DNA of 64,000 bases from Rattus norvegicus (taxonomy: Eukaryota; Chordata; Mammalia; Rodentia; Muridae), in contig NC_086032.1 of the NCBI RefSeq assembly GCF_036323735.1, forward strand, positions 44,695,335 to 44,759,334. Direction: 5' to 3'. Positions 46,415 through 57,009 of the stretch are shown one piece after another. The position numbers and the translations under genes are program-made. Under the pieces are notes generated by a model. The model searched no databases. It was not told the DNA's origin and was given only the letters and a program-made list of their open reading frames with translations. The stretch's first letter is position 1. Each line of letters opens with the position of its first letter.

Positions 46415-47324
46415 CTAATCGGCATCATCTGCATCTTCTCCTGCAGTAGCAGCTTCTAATGCTGCCAGGGCTTCTGCCACCTCAGCGTCCTCATCCACCA
46501 CAGCACCCTCCTTGTTCCCGTTGTAGGTGTGGGGGTCTTCCCGCTCATTCCCAGGATCAGCCACTGGTGTAGGCTGAGTGGGATCCTCCTCTTTAAAGTA
46601 GACACTCAGAACTTCTGTTGTCCCTGCCTCATTCAGTGAGTCCCAGCTTCTCTTCAGAGAGAAGGGCATGCTCAAACCCTGCTGGCTCACCCTGGGGTGA
46701 ATGCCTGGCAGAGGCTCCACTTCAGAGTGGTTTTCAAAAAGACAATCCTTTTCTTCAGGGTTTACATTGTCTACCTCAGGGCTCCAGACCTGGGGGTAAT
46801 CTGGGGCTGGTATGTATGGGATATGATCTGCCACTGCCAAGGCTTCAGCAGGGGCTCTGGAGTCTCCATGTCCCACCATCTGGGTCCCTTCCAAGGTGGG
46901 CAGCATGCAGCTTTGCTTCCTGTAGTCCTCGCCTTCAAGGAAGGGTTGAGCCGGGTGGGCACTGTCTATGGTGGCTACCCAGGGGCTGCTGGCCCAGGAG
47001 ACACTGTCAACCTGTTGGGGTCTGGGACTCCTGACAGACTGCAGAGTAGCAGTGGGTCTGATGCCGTTGACAATACCATGCTTCTCCACACAGGGTCTCT
47101 CTTCTGAGTCCTCCTGGGTTAGTGATCCTTGGCAAGGTAGACCAGTTGTACTGCCACTGCTGTCTGGTTTGCTCAGGCTACCACTATGCAGGGTGCTCCC
47201 AGGTACCTCGACCTCACTGTTCTGGGTGCCTTTTAGTCTGACAGTGTCATCCTCCTCCAACTTGCAGTTGTTTACTTCATTGACAAAACCAGGGGAGGGC
47301 ACTTGAACTGGATCAAAGAGATAG
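46415..47324 (-). CDS. Pgcka1: Pgcka1 (C4orf19 orthologue) main coding exon
   Basis: PGCKA1 (PDCD10 and GCKIII kinases-associated protein 1, formerly C4orf19) is named for association with PDCD10/CCM3 and the GCKIII kinases STK24/25/26. Its molecular role is poorly known. On the minus strand the acceptor ttcttgttcctag precedes C|TAT, completing Ser-11. The protein then reads SYLFDPVQVPSPGFVNEVNN, a strongly conserved block. A long low-complexity, probably disordered middle follows, rich in Ser, Pro, Glu and Asp. The tail is acidic and Ala-rich (EDAEVAEALAALEAATAGED) and probably helical. The stop TAG is at 46417-46415. The open frame extends to 47350 only through intron sequence. The spliced product is 313 aa, against 314 in human as remembered. 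No frameshifts or premature stops are visible. Confidence 0.95.
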
Positions 47325-48020
47325 CTAGGAACAAGAAGAGTAGACATCAATTAATTGTCATGGGGACAGAAGACCTGGCGAAGAAACTGGCTCCTGTGAT
47401 TGTGTCTGAAAGAATAAGTCCATTTGGCACAAAAATCTTTGGCCATTGAAAAGAGCTGAAGAGACCTAGGAAGTCAGGTCATCAGCTGATCTGTTTTGCT
47501 TATGATTCACCTCCCTCAAATGTCACAAGCCAGGTGACTGGACTCTTGTCAGTGAGGTCACTATGTCACTTCAGGAGACCTCTACAACCTCACCTTGCCT
47601 CTTCAATATCTAGACCACATGTTTTCTAAACATGCCATATGGAGCCAAGTCTTCATGTCTTGGCATTGTGGGCCTAACCTGAGCTGGCTAGATGCACTGA
47701 CTGCACCATGATTGAGTGTGTTACTTTTTAAGCAGCTGTCACAAGTATTGTCTTTACGATCTTATTTATTTCTATCGCTTTTGCTGTTGCTTTAGCATCT
47801 GCCTTTGGTCAAAACATTGGGCTCCATTATGATGCTTTCATACCTCTATATAATGGACTTTGACCATATCCATGCCCGTATCTTCTAGTGTCCCCCACCT
47901 CCACCTTCCTACTTGTCTCTTCCTAGAGCCCTCTTCTACTTTTGTGACTTATATTATAGTTCTGTTCTTAACAGGACTCCACAGAAAGTACAAATGCCTC
48001 TTGCAATATGTTCACTTTAC
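47325..48020 (-). other. Pgcka1: Pgcka1 intron between the two coding exons
   Basis: A 696-bp phase-2 intron with donor gtaaag and acceptor tgttcctag. It looks like mostly unique sequence, with no recognisable SINE or LINE and no other open frame of interest. Confidence 0.9.
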
Positions 48021-48052
48021 CTTTGTATCATCTTACAACACCTGCACCCCAT
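48021..48052 (-). CDS. Pgcka1: Pgcka1 (C4orf19 orthologue) first coding exon, 32 nt
   Basis: Read on the minus strand, ATG begins at 48052 and the exon encodes MGCRCCKMIQ plus two bases (AG) of a Ser codon. It ends at the donor CAAAG|gtaaag. These ten residues match the start I recall for human C4orf19/PGCKA1, and the phase fits the acceptor at 47325 exactly. MGCxCC is a classic double-lipidation start: Gly2 for N-myristoylation and Cys3, Cys5 and Cys6 for palmitoylation. This predicts membrane attachment. The exon is far too short to be found as an open frame and was located by searching for the expected N-terminus. The start context is CAGATGG (weak at -3, G at +4). Confidence 0.93.
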
Positions 48053-48074
48053 CTGGATTATTTTTTGTCACCAT
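48053..48074 (-). other. Pgcka1: 5' UTR part of the first Pgcka1 coding exon (proposed acceptor at 48075-48076)
   Basis: On the minus strand ctctttcttttccag is a strong pyrimidine tract plus AG, placing the exon start at 48074, 22 nt before the start codon. A second AG lies directly against the start codon (ccag|ATGGGG). If the first acceptor is used the exon begins with an out-of-frame ATG. Upstream untranslated exons are not identifiable from sequence. Confidence 0.6.
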
Positions 48075-48470
48075 CTGGAAAAGAAAGAGTAAGAATTAGC
48101 CATGTTTGTGAGAAGGAAGTTTACTTTCCTTTCTTAGACACTTAAAATTAAGCATAAGACTTGGTCAAGGATAACGCATGAATCATGATGACAGAACCCC
48201 CTCATGTCTCTAAAGCCATGCATGGATTCGGGGTTCTCAAACATTGTTTACACTTCAGTCACATAAACCACTTTCCACACATGTAGGCTTCATATTCCAG
48301 CCCCATCTGCAGATGAGAAAAATCATGGTGGAATAATACCAGGGATCAAAGGGACCCATGATGTTTTAGTGACCCGTGACCTTTCTCAGAGGTCCCAGGA
48401 ATCCTGCTCAGTAGCAGGAGGTATAAGAATCCCTAGAGGTCCTTTGTCACCTTCTTGGGTTTTAAGACAG

Positions 48471-48791
48471 TGTGGTTTGAATATGCTTGGCCCAAGGGAA
48501 TGGCACTATTTGGAAATGTGGCCTTGTTGGAGCAAGTGTGTCGCTGTTGGTCTTTAAGACACTTCCTGGCTGCCTAGAGGTCAGCCTTCTCTTAGCTGCC
48601 TTCCTTCAGTACAAGAGGGAGAACTCTCAGCTCCTCCAAGTACCCTTTCTACCCTGGATACTGCCATGCTTCCCACCGTAGTGATAATGGACTGAACCTC
48701 TGAAACTATAAGCCAGCCTCACTCAAATGTTGTCCTTTATAAGAGATGCCTTCATTGTGGTGTCTCTTCACAGCAGTAAAACCCTAAGACA
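48471..48791 (+). mobile_element. Solo MaLR-type LTR, sense
   Basis: It starts TGTGGTTTGAATATGCTTGG and ends ACCCTAAGACA, with the polyadenylation-type region gaacctctgaaactataagcc. It is flanked by the 5-bp duplication gacag at 48466-48470 and 48792-48796, as expected for ERVL-MaLR. It lies about 400 bp from the Pgcka1 first coding exon, in the opposite orientation. No internal coding sequence remains. Confidence 0.85.
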
Positions 48792-48904
48792 GACAGAAAT
48801 AATCTGGATCTGAATGTCCGTCAAAAGCCCACGTGTTGAAAGTTTGGTCACCACCCTGTGGTACTACTGGGAGGTAGTGAGCCTTTTAGAAGGTGGAGCT
48901 TTGT

Positions 48905-49029
48905 AGGGGAATGCCAGGGTGGTGAGGTGGGGAATGGGAGCATCCTTATAGAAGAAGGAGGTGGGAGGAAGTGGGAAAGGGGATAACATTTGAAATGTAA
49001 TACATAAAATAGCCAATAAAAAAAAAAAA
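48905..49029 (+). mobile_element. Short 5'-truncated L1 3' end, sense
   Basis: It ends gataacatttgaaatgtaatac then agccaataaa plus an A tail, like a rodent L1 3' end. Similar flanks (aaggtggagcttt and aaggtggtgcttt) suggest a target-site duplication. Confidence 0.6.
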
Positions 49030-49288
49030 GGTGGTGCTTTTAAGGGCTCATCATTAAGCCTCAGCCAATAGGGAAAACAGTCGCAGCTGCTATGAACTAC
49101 AGGTTGGTTGGTTGGTTTGTTGGTTACAGGGGATTTGATTTATTGTGGTGATAAAATAGAACCCAACACCCAAGCAGTAAATAGAAAAGCTGCTTCCTAA
49201 AAGATATGCCCACCTGAACTCACGGAATCTGTGAATGGCCAAAGCAGCCATCAATCAAATATGGAGGTGATCAAGAACCTCAATATGG

Positions 49289-49470
49289 TTCTGGAGAGAT
49301 GGCCCAGGGGTTAAGAGCACTGACTGCTCTTCTAGAGGTCCTGAGTTCAAATCCAAGCAGCCACAAGGTGGCTCACAACTACAGGATCTGATGCCCTCTT
49401 CTGGTGTGTCTGAAGACAGCTACAGTGTACTTATATATAATAAATAAATAAATATATCTTTTAAAATAAA
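49289..49470 (+). repeat. B2 SINE, sense, with target-site duplication
   Basis: It starts ttctggagagatggcccagg and ends with a TAAA/ATAT tail. The 16-bp flanks aagaacctcaatatgg (49273-49288) and aagaacttcaatatgg (49471-49486) differ at one base. Confidence 0.95.
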
Positions 49471-49994
49471 AAGAACTTCAATATGGGAGGTTCTGAAGTC
49501 CAGTCCTTTGTGCCCCTAGGCCAAAGGTAGGAGGAGAATTGGTCCCAGTCATAAAGGAGCGCCAATGTGAGACAATATGACTAAAGATGCAAACAATATG
49601 ATGAAAGATTCAGAAGCTGGAGTGAGGCGCAGGGCTGCACTTATATCCCTTGAGGAACAGGGACCACATTCACTCTTGGGAACTGGTTAGAAATAGGGCC
49701 CTTTAGTGTTTTTTAGTGTAGCCCACTGTGCAATTCTAAGAGCGCTGGCTCCTTGTTTGGAAACCCCAAGTTTGCAACAGCCTTTCCAGCAACATAGGAA
49801 GTGGTTATGCAACCCCCTTTACCCCAAGGACCAAATCCTTGGGACAGTGAACTTGCAGGTCCCCTTGGCCACATAGTCATTTCTCTGCCTTTTCCCTCTT
49901 GACTATCTTTCATTTGTCTCCCTGGCAGTTGCTACTAACGGACATGTCACAGATTTGTTTCTGATCCATTTCAGGATGGAGTCAGCTCTCTGAG

Positions 49995-49998
<4 letters not shown>

Positions 49999-50054
<56 letters not shown>
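49999..50054 (+). repeat. (GT)n microsatellite
   Basis: About 28 uninterrupted GT units. Confidence 0.97.
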
Positions 50055-50058
<4 letters not shown>

Positions 50059-51837
50059 AAAAAGATGCATGCCTTATGCCCACAAAACATGCAATACAGT
50101 TGCCATGACACAGGCATTTAGCAACACCAAGAAGTAGCTGGTTGTAGAATGGGACCAAATGGTACAGGTCTGTCAACTATGACATCAACTGCAAAACATA
50201 TATAGACCTGAGTACAGCAACACTGCGGAGAAAGAAAGGATTGGAGGATTAAACAGCAGCACATAAACTCCAGTACATGCAGTGGATTTTGGGATTGCTC
50301 ACCTAGCCCCAGCTCCTCTTTCTGCCTCACTTTTTCCTCTAACTCATAGATCAAATGGAGAAATAGTTTAGGTTAAGAAGTACCTTGTACATTTCCCCCC
50401 TCCTCCTGCCCCTCCTTTCCTTCCTTCTTTCCTTTTCCATTTCAGGACTGGCTCTGAAATCCTGACCAGCAATAAATACCTTTGTTTACATTGGAATCTT
50501 GTTTTAAAATAGAAAACCAGGCCAGAGGGCAAGGGGGACTCGAAGCATTTAAGGACAGACTGCAGACAGTTCTATAACTGAAGCACTGTGGAATATTATC
50601 AGTGAGTAGGTAGGTGAGCTCTTGGAGCTCTAGTTGGGCGGCTAGAAGGGAGGAGGAAAGAAGCCAAGGGGGGCAGTTGGTCAACAACTTCCATGATACT
50701 TCCCAGTGTCCTAGAGGCTGCTGGGGTCCTAGGGACCCATTACCTGATGAAGCTTGAGATCTTCTGCTGGTCTCAGACCACAGAGCAAATTGCTTAGAAA
50801 CACAAGGATGGTTGGGATTTAACATTCCTCCTCTGAAACAGGCAGCACAAAGCAGGCAGCAGATAAGGCCTGGGGATTGGATCCTTCATTTGCTTATGTG
50901 TTTCCTGCAATCTTGAGGCTCCCTTCTTCTCTTCCAGGGAAAGAGGGACCACACTGCTCTCCTAAACCCTTCAATTACAGGCTATGTGAGTAGCTCTTTC
51001 CTCCATATGGTTAGTTTCCTGTCTTTCTCCCATACCAACTCCCTCAGGGTCTACTTCCTGTCTTTCCTTCAGGTCCAGTCCCATACCTGAGAGCAATGCT
51101 TTGAGTCAGGTACCAGCCTGAGCGGTGGGACTTTCTTCCTGGTTCAGGTCCTGCCCTCTTTTTCCACTCTGATTTCCTTTCCTGATGACATTTCTTTCTC
51201 CACCAGCTCCAATGTCCAAGGTTGTGTGACCCCCACAGGTGAAAAGGGTAGGGACCAATGTGCTCTGCACCACCACCACTCTACGCCCGCACACACCCAT
51301 ATTTGCAATTATTCTTCCTTATGTATCAGATCAGGTTCAATTCACTCCCCATGTCTACATCAATATCCCATCCATATCTTGCCTGGAGCAGGTGAAAGGG
51401 GAACATCCTTCCTCTCATAATACACAGAAGTAGAAAAATACCCAGCCCTTGAAGGAAGACTGAGTTCTGAAGGAGCAGGCTACCTGCCTTCCTCCTGCTT
51501 GTCTTTTGGAAGCAGCTGCCTGACTTTCAGTGGGAGTTTTTGATGGCTAAGGGGAATCGAAATGTGCTTTGTCTTTGGAGTGATATAAACGCCAACAGGG
51601 AAGCAAAGGGCACATTTTTTGCAGCCAGGGTTTGGTTTACACAGGGGAAAAACAAACACCATTAGGATGGCCGAGTCTACACACTGCTGGCGCCACCTGC
51701 TCCTGGACTCCCACATGCTGCTTGACTCTGCCTCAGTTTTGTGTTGACGTTAAAAAGCCCGGTGTTTGAAGACGGTCATGACCACATTAGTTAGTGGTGA
51801 CATCTCCAGGCAAGAAAAGCCTGTTTTACAATGGGGA

Positions 51838-51915
51838 CGAGGGTGGGGGGTGGGGGGGATGGTGGTGGAGGGGGTTGGGGGGAGAGGTGTTGGGGATGGG
51901 GTGGGGAGGAGGTGT
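51838..51915 (+). repeat. G-rich low-complexity tract (quadruplex-prone)
   Basis: Many runs of three to eight G, separated by one to three bases, extend over about 75 bp on the plus strand. The complementary strand is correspondingly C-rich. Confidence 0.9.
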
Positions 51916-52905
51916 AGAGAGAATGTTGGAAGTTTTTAGTAGAGAGGTTGACAGCATTCACCATGGTAATTACTGAGGTGTAAGAGCTGGTGTTGAGAGT
52001 GATTGCATGGAGCCAGGGTTTTATTGGCCAAGTCCAGAGATATGGGAATAACAGGACTAGCAAGGGTTTTAGCTCACCAAGGAAAACATGAGTGACAAGA
52101 CACAGTGAAAGGAGTGCAGAAGGGAAGGGGCAGCTCTGTCACCACAGAGGAGACCAGCCAACAAATATACATGGACCTAGAAAGATCACCATTTGGTACA
52201 CCTTATAGTAATGATAATGGATCCAGGTAAGACTCACTGATGGAGGCCCGGGGAACAAGAGGCTAGAGAGAGTGAAAGGACCAGATGATGTGGAGCAAGG
52301 CTGTACCATCACGCCTGAATTTAAGCTTTCCTTCACCTAGAACTTGCTCTTTCCCAGGCTGGTGTAGAACTCAAGAGACCTGCTTGTCTTTGCCTCCTGG
52401 GATTAAAGGACCTAAATTTAGCTGGGTGGAACCTTTCCCTAAGGTCACCACTCCCTTAATTCAATTTAATGTCCTTGAGCACAGGATTCAGTTCCATTTC
52501 ACTTCCCTTAATATTCAAGTCACATATTTTATATTTTTCCTTTCTCAGCTTTCTATACTTATTCAAAATACTCTTCATGAGTCTTAGCCAGAGAACAAAG
52601 TCTATGACAGGTATTTTTGAGACTTTTCTCAATGCAATTAATCTGAGTCTCTTCACCTTAGCCGCAGGTTGACAAGGGCAAAAGGCAGTCAGGTTCTTCA
52701 CCAAAATACTACAAAAACAGCCTTTAGGTTGGCACAGTTCAAATCACTCATAGCAATAAAGTCTTCCATATTCCTACTAGAATGGTTCATTAAGTCCCAC
52801 TTAAAACATTCCATGGCTTTCCAAATCCAAAGTCCCCAAATCCACGTTCTGCCAAACAAAAGCGGGCCTATCACAGCAATACCCCAGTCCTTGGTACCAA
52901 CCTCA

Positions 52906-53247
52906 GTCTTAGTTAGGGTTTTACTGCTGTGAACAGACACCATGACCAAGGCAACTCTTGTAAGGACAACATTTAATTTAAGGACCTGGCTTACAGGTTT
53001 AGAGGTTCAGTCCATTATCATCAAGGCAGGAGCATGGTAGCATCCAGGCAGGCATGGTACAGGAGGAGTTGAGTGGAGTTGAGAGTTCTAAATCTTCATC
53101 TGAAGGCTGCTAGCAGAATACTAACTTCCAGGCAGCTAGGATGAGGGTCTTAGAGCCCACGCTCACAGTGACACACCTATTCCAACAAGGCCACACCTCC
53201 AAATAGTGCCACTCCCTGGGGCCAGGCATATTCAGAGCATGACAACA
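52906..53247 (-). mobile_element. Solo MaLR-type LTR, antisense
   Basis: The reverse complement of the same LTR family as 48471-48791. It begins gtcttagttagggttttactg and ends with gccaggcatattcagagcatgacaac. It therefore points the same way as Pgcka1, about 4.9 kb upstream of the first coding exon. Confidence 0.8.
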
Positions 53248-53270
53248 AGTGATAGAACCCATGCTGTGGG

Positions 53271-53585
53271 ATGCTTTTGAAAACCTATAATGGAGAGGAC
53301 CGCCTTTATTATCAGGAGTTTTGTGCATCAGTGCTGTACTATGAGGTTGTACAGCCAGGTGTAGGTTATGCCTGCGTGTCAGAAGTTGGGGTCCTAGCCA
53401 CAACTCTATATCCAGATGCAGAAGGGCAGTTTCTTCTCTCCAGTCTTGTCTACAACAGGAACTATGGCATCAAAGCTCTCTTCCAGATCTCACCATCAAG
53501 ATGTGACAGTGGGAGAGGAGAACCACCCTACAACACCATCTGCCTGGGGCTTGCTTTGGCTTACAGGTCATCTTGTCAAAGCTGA
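53271..53585 (+). other. Unrecognised 104-codon open frame
   Basis: The frame starts MLLKTYNGEDRLYYQEFC and runs without stop to 53587. I do not recognise it. There are no nearby promoter or poly(A) signs and it begins 25 bp past an LTR. A chance frame or a decayed internal retroelement segment is likelier than a gene. Confidence 0.15.
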
Positions 53586-54709
53586 AGAGTAATCCTGATG
53601 GCATCTCTTCTACCCTGCCCTGGGGAACTTGCTCAAACTTGCAAAAGAGCCCACAAGCTTGTGGGAGAGGCTACCAAGGTCCACTGGGTTCCAAGTCATA
53701 GTCCTGATGCAATGGAGATGAGTTTTGTTCCAGTGCTCTCTCCTCCATAACCCAGTTCTCCATCTCACTCCCTAAAGCTCTGGTACTTTGATTCAGGTTT
53801 CTACAACCAGGGCCACAGAACATGAAGATAAGGACAGAGATGCAACAAGCAGAGTTGTTGGAAGGAGACAGAGTCTCAGATTAAGGAAACCTTCTTGCAG
53901 GGTCATCTGATGGACCCTCTTCTTGTGGTGGACCTTGGGGAGAGTGCTGAGTGAGTATTGGTGAAGCCATACTTAGTGTGGGGTGTGGCAGGGCTGTTCA
54001 CCTGAGAGGCTGTCTAAAGCACACTGTGATGCTTCCACTTTCAGAACTCAAGAGACAGGCCAGGTCCTGATCCCCGACTTTACTGCCTTGGACTTGACAG
54101 AACCCTTGACACATGCAAGCTGCATGTGGAGACACGTTCCTTTCAAATACTGTGATAGCACCACTTATGTGTCTCTTACTGTTGTCTTTACGCTACTAAA
54201 TGACAGTCATATTGACAGATCTTAAAAACATTTCCCTTGGTCTTCTCTTTGACATATGATGCCACCCCCTTCCGATCTAGTAATCAGCCTATATCTTTAA
54301 GACATAGGTCTTGGGTCTGGATCTGGGGAAGAATTCATAGTTAAGAGCCCTTACTGTTCTCACAGAAAGCCTAACTTCAGTTCTAAGCAACTGCCTACTG
54401 TTTAACCCCAACGTTACACAATCTGATGTCTCTGGGTTCTATGGGCACATGGCCCGTATTTACACAGACACATATACATAAGTAAAAATGAAATGGTAGA
54501 TGTTTGATAAGCCATTGGCAGAATAAATATCGGGCAGCATCTTTACTTCTGCCGCGTTCACCAAGCCTCTTGTGTGCACCAGGCACTGTGCTAGGTTCTG
54601 AGCATACAGTGGCATTGTGAGTGCTCCCTGGGAAACCTTAGTCTCTCAGGCTCTCCCTTTCTGTCCTCCCTCTCTCCTATACTGTGTCTGGGGAGGGGGG
54701 TGGGTGTAT

Positions 54710-55140
54710 TAGTCAGGGTTCTCTAGAGTGACAGGACTTATGGAATGTCTCTAAATATTAAGGGGAATTATTGGAATGACTTAACAGTCCGCTGTCCAAT
54801 TAACCCAACAACAGGCAGCTGTAAATGGGAAGTCCAAGGATCTGGTAGTTGCTCAGTCCCAGAAGGCTGGGTGTTTTCAGCGGATTTTCTGCATTACTTG
54901 GAATCCTGAAGAAGTAGATTCCAACAGATTTGCTGGAGGTAAGTGCAAGCAGGTGAAGAAGAGTGAGTCTTCCTTCTTCCATTGTCCTTATGTAGGCCTC
55001 CAGCAGAAGGTGTGGCTAGACTAAAGGTGTGTAGATTTGGAATTTGCTGTCCGAGGCTGGCCTTGAACTCAGAGGTCGGCTTGCCTCAGTCTTGGGGGAC
55101 TAAAGGCGTGTACTACCTTGCCTTGGCCTAAGCTGTCCAT
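54710..55140. repeat. Rodent interspersed repeat, LTR-like
   Basis: The segments tgtattagtcagggttctctagag, ttaacccaacaacaggcagctg and gtaggcctccagcagaaggtgtggc are hallmarks of a common rodent repeat. A B1-like segment follows (aggctggccttgaactcagaggtcgg). The exact family is not identified. Confidence 0.6.
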
Positions 55141-55494
55141 GGTCACCATGCCTCAGAGAGGTATGTATATAGGATGGGATTGGGTAAGAAGCGTGGAGTG
55201 CTGTGAAATTTCTATAGACACAGAGAAGACTCATCCCACCACACTAGTCGTTTAATAAGTGAACAATTTAGGTCAGAGGGGAGCTGTACTTGCATTTCCT
55301 CCACTTAGGAAACCTGCAACTCCCAGCAACTTTCTAATGTCACCCATCTAATCAGCAAGCCAGGAAGAGTAATAGTTCTCCCTATTGGGGCTCCTATGAA
55401 TGTTCAATGATGAAAATGTAAGCCATCTCCTATCATGCCTGCGTACCCACCGTTTGTGCTCATAAATAAACACTGCAGAGGATGAAGAGGAGAT

Positions 55495-55683
55495 TTCGGG
55501 TGGTCAGAGAGGCGGCTGTTCTTCCAGTGGACTGAGTTCGGTTCCTCCCAACATGTCAGATGGCTCACAGCTACCTGTAACTAACTTGGGGGATTTGATG
55601 CTCTCTTCTGGCCTCTGCTGGTACCTACATCCATGTACGCATGCCCACACACATACGTGAAATTTAAAATAAAATGTAATAAA
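55495..55683 (+). repeat. B3/B2-like SINE, sense
   Basis: The segments gggtggtcagagaggcggct, gatggctcacagctacctg and gatgctctcttctggcctctgctgg mark it. It has an A/T-rich tail. Confidence 0.75.
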
Positions 55684-56454
55684 CACTGCAGTTGATGTGT
55701 GAGTGTCTACTATCCATCTGGTATTGGTTCGGGGACTTTCTTGTTTTAATTCTTTTCCACTTTACAGTGAGCCTTTCCAGGGTCAACAGATGCTATACAA
55801 GTTGGTGAGATAGAGTGGCCATTATTAAAGAAGCAGTTATTGCTTTAGCCATAACCACTTCCTGTTATCTATTTTGGAAGGTTGTGGGCTTCCTACACCT
55901 TCTCCCCAGGTTGTTGGTTTTGCAAAGTGTAATTTGCTTTTTCTCTTGATTTGAATTGTCCAGCTGTTATTTCACCGACCTACAGCCAGGTGGCAGTATA
56001 TAGTGGTTATTAATAGTTTAGTTTCAAGAGAGGCGCACAAAAAAAACCCCAGGAAAGCACCAGAATCAGGTGCAAGTAGTGCAGGTGCTAGCCATGGTAA
56101 GGTTTGCCAACAAGGAACATGGTGGATAGCCCAGGCACATCTAGTGGCCATGGTACAATGACTCTTTGCAGCTCTTGTCAGGCAAGAGTTTATTTCTTCC
56201 TCTATGGAGACCGTGGTGGGGGTGAAAAGGCTTTTACATTCTACACAGGTCCCTATTTCACACAAAGCTGCTCATGAAACCCTGAAGGGGGAGAGTTTGG
56301 ATTTTCCTTTGCCATCTATTTCTGTGGCAGAGGCTGAGGAAAGAAGGAGCTTGTGAAGTGCGGAGGGTTCAAGGCCCTCTCAGGTTCTGCATCGCTACCA
56401 GTGCGGCTCCCCTCAAGCTGGGCTTCAAAATTTTTGTTCATTTTTTAAAGAGTG

Positions 56455-57009
56455 GTTCTTTCTTTTGTTTTGACATGGTCTTACTCTGTAGCCCAGGCTG
56501 GCCTTGAACTTGCAAACCTCCTGCCTCTGTCTTCCAAGTAGTGAGGGTACATATATTTTTTACCATGCCTGTATACACTCTGTAACCCCCTTCCTTCCTT
56601 CTTTCTTCCTTCCTTCCTTCCTTCCTTCCTTCCTTCCTTCCTTCCTTCCTTCCTTCCTTCCTTCTTTCCTTCCTCCCCTCCCTCCCTCCCTCCCTCCCTC
56701 CCTCCTTCCTTCTTTTCTTTTCTCTTTCTTTCCTCCCTCCTTCCCTCCTCTTTCCCTTCGTCCCTCCTTCCTCCACTCCCTTTCCTATTGGGAGAAGGTG
56801 GAGAGGGTAGGGTTTCATGTATTTCAGGCTGGCCTCAACCTCATCTTATAGCCAAGGATGATCTTATACCTCTGATCCTTCTGACTTCATCTCCAGAGTA
56901 CTGGAATCATAGGTTTGTATCAGCATATCTAGTCTTATGTAGTGCTAAGTATCAAATCCAGAGCTTTCTGTATGCCAGAGAGGCACTCCACCGACTGTTA
57001 CATCCCCAG
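56455..57009 (-). repeat. Antisense B1/B4 SINE pieces around a CTTC/CTCC array
   Basis: A B1-type half lies at 56455-56575 (gtagcccaggctggccttgaac). The CTTC array is at 56588-56780. Another B1-type half is at about 56790-56935 and a B4 ID-like half at 56938-57009. The large L1 is inserted at the end of this block. Confidence 0.7.
56588..56780 (+). repeat. (CTTC)n/(CTCC)n polypyrimidine microsatellite
   Basis: About 190 bp of CTTC then CTCC units, giving Phe/Leu/Pro/Ser frames forward and Lys/Glu/Gly frames in reverse. Confidence 0.97.

Larger units (their letters stand above)
48797..57001. other. DNA upstream of the Pgcka1 first coding exon
   Basis: This is probably an intron or promoter-distal sequence of Pgcka1. 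It contains an L1 3' fragment, B2, B3-like and B1/B4 SINEs, an antisense MaLR LTR, a GT tract, a G-rich tract and a CTTC tract. No CpG-rich promoter is visible. 49490-49990, 50060-51830, 51920-52900 and 53250-54700 contain no recognised gene. Confidence 0.55.

Noticed and set aside
46618..47306. Several 60-140-codon plus-strand frames opposite Pgcka1
   Set aside because: They are shadows of the real minus-strand coding exon.
47325..47350. Start of the Pgcka1 protein at 47350
   Set aside because: The sequence contains the splice acceptor ttgttcctag, and the conserved N-terminus is found in the separate exon at 48021-48052.
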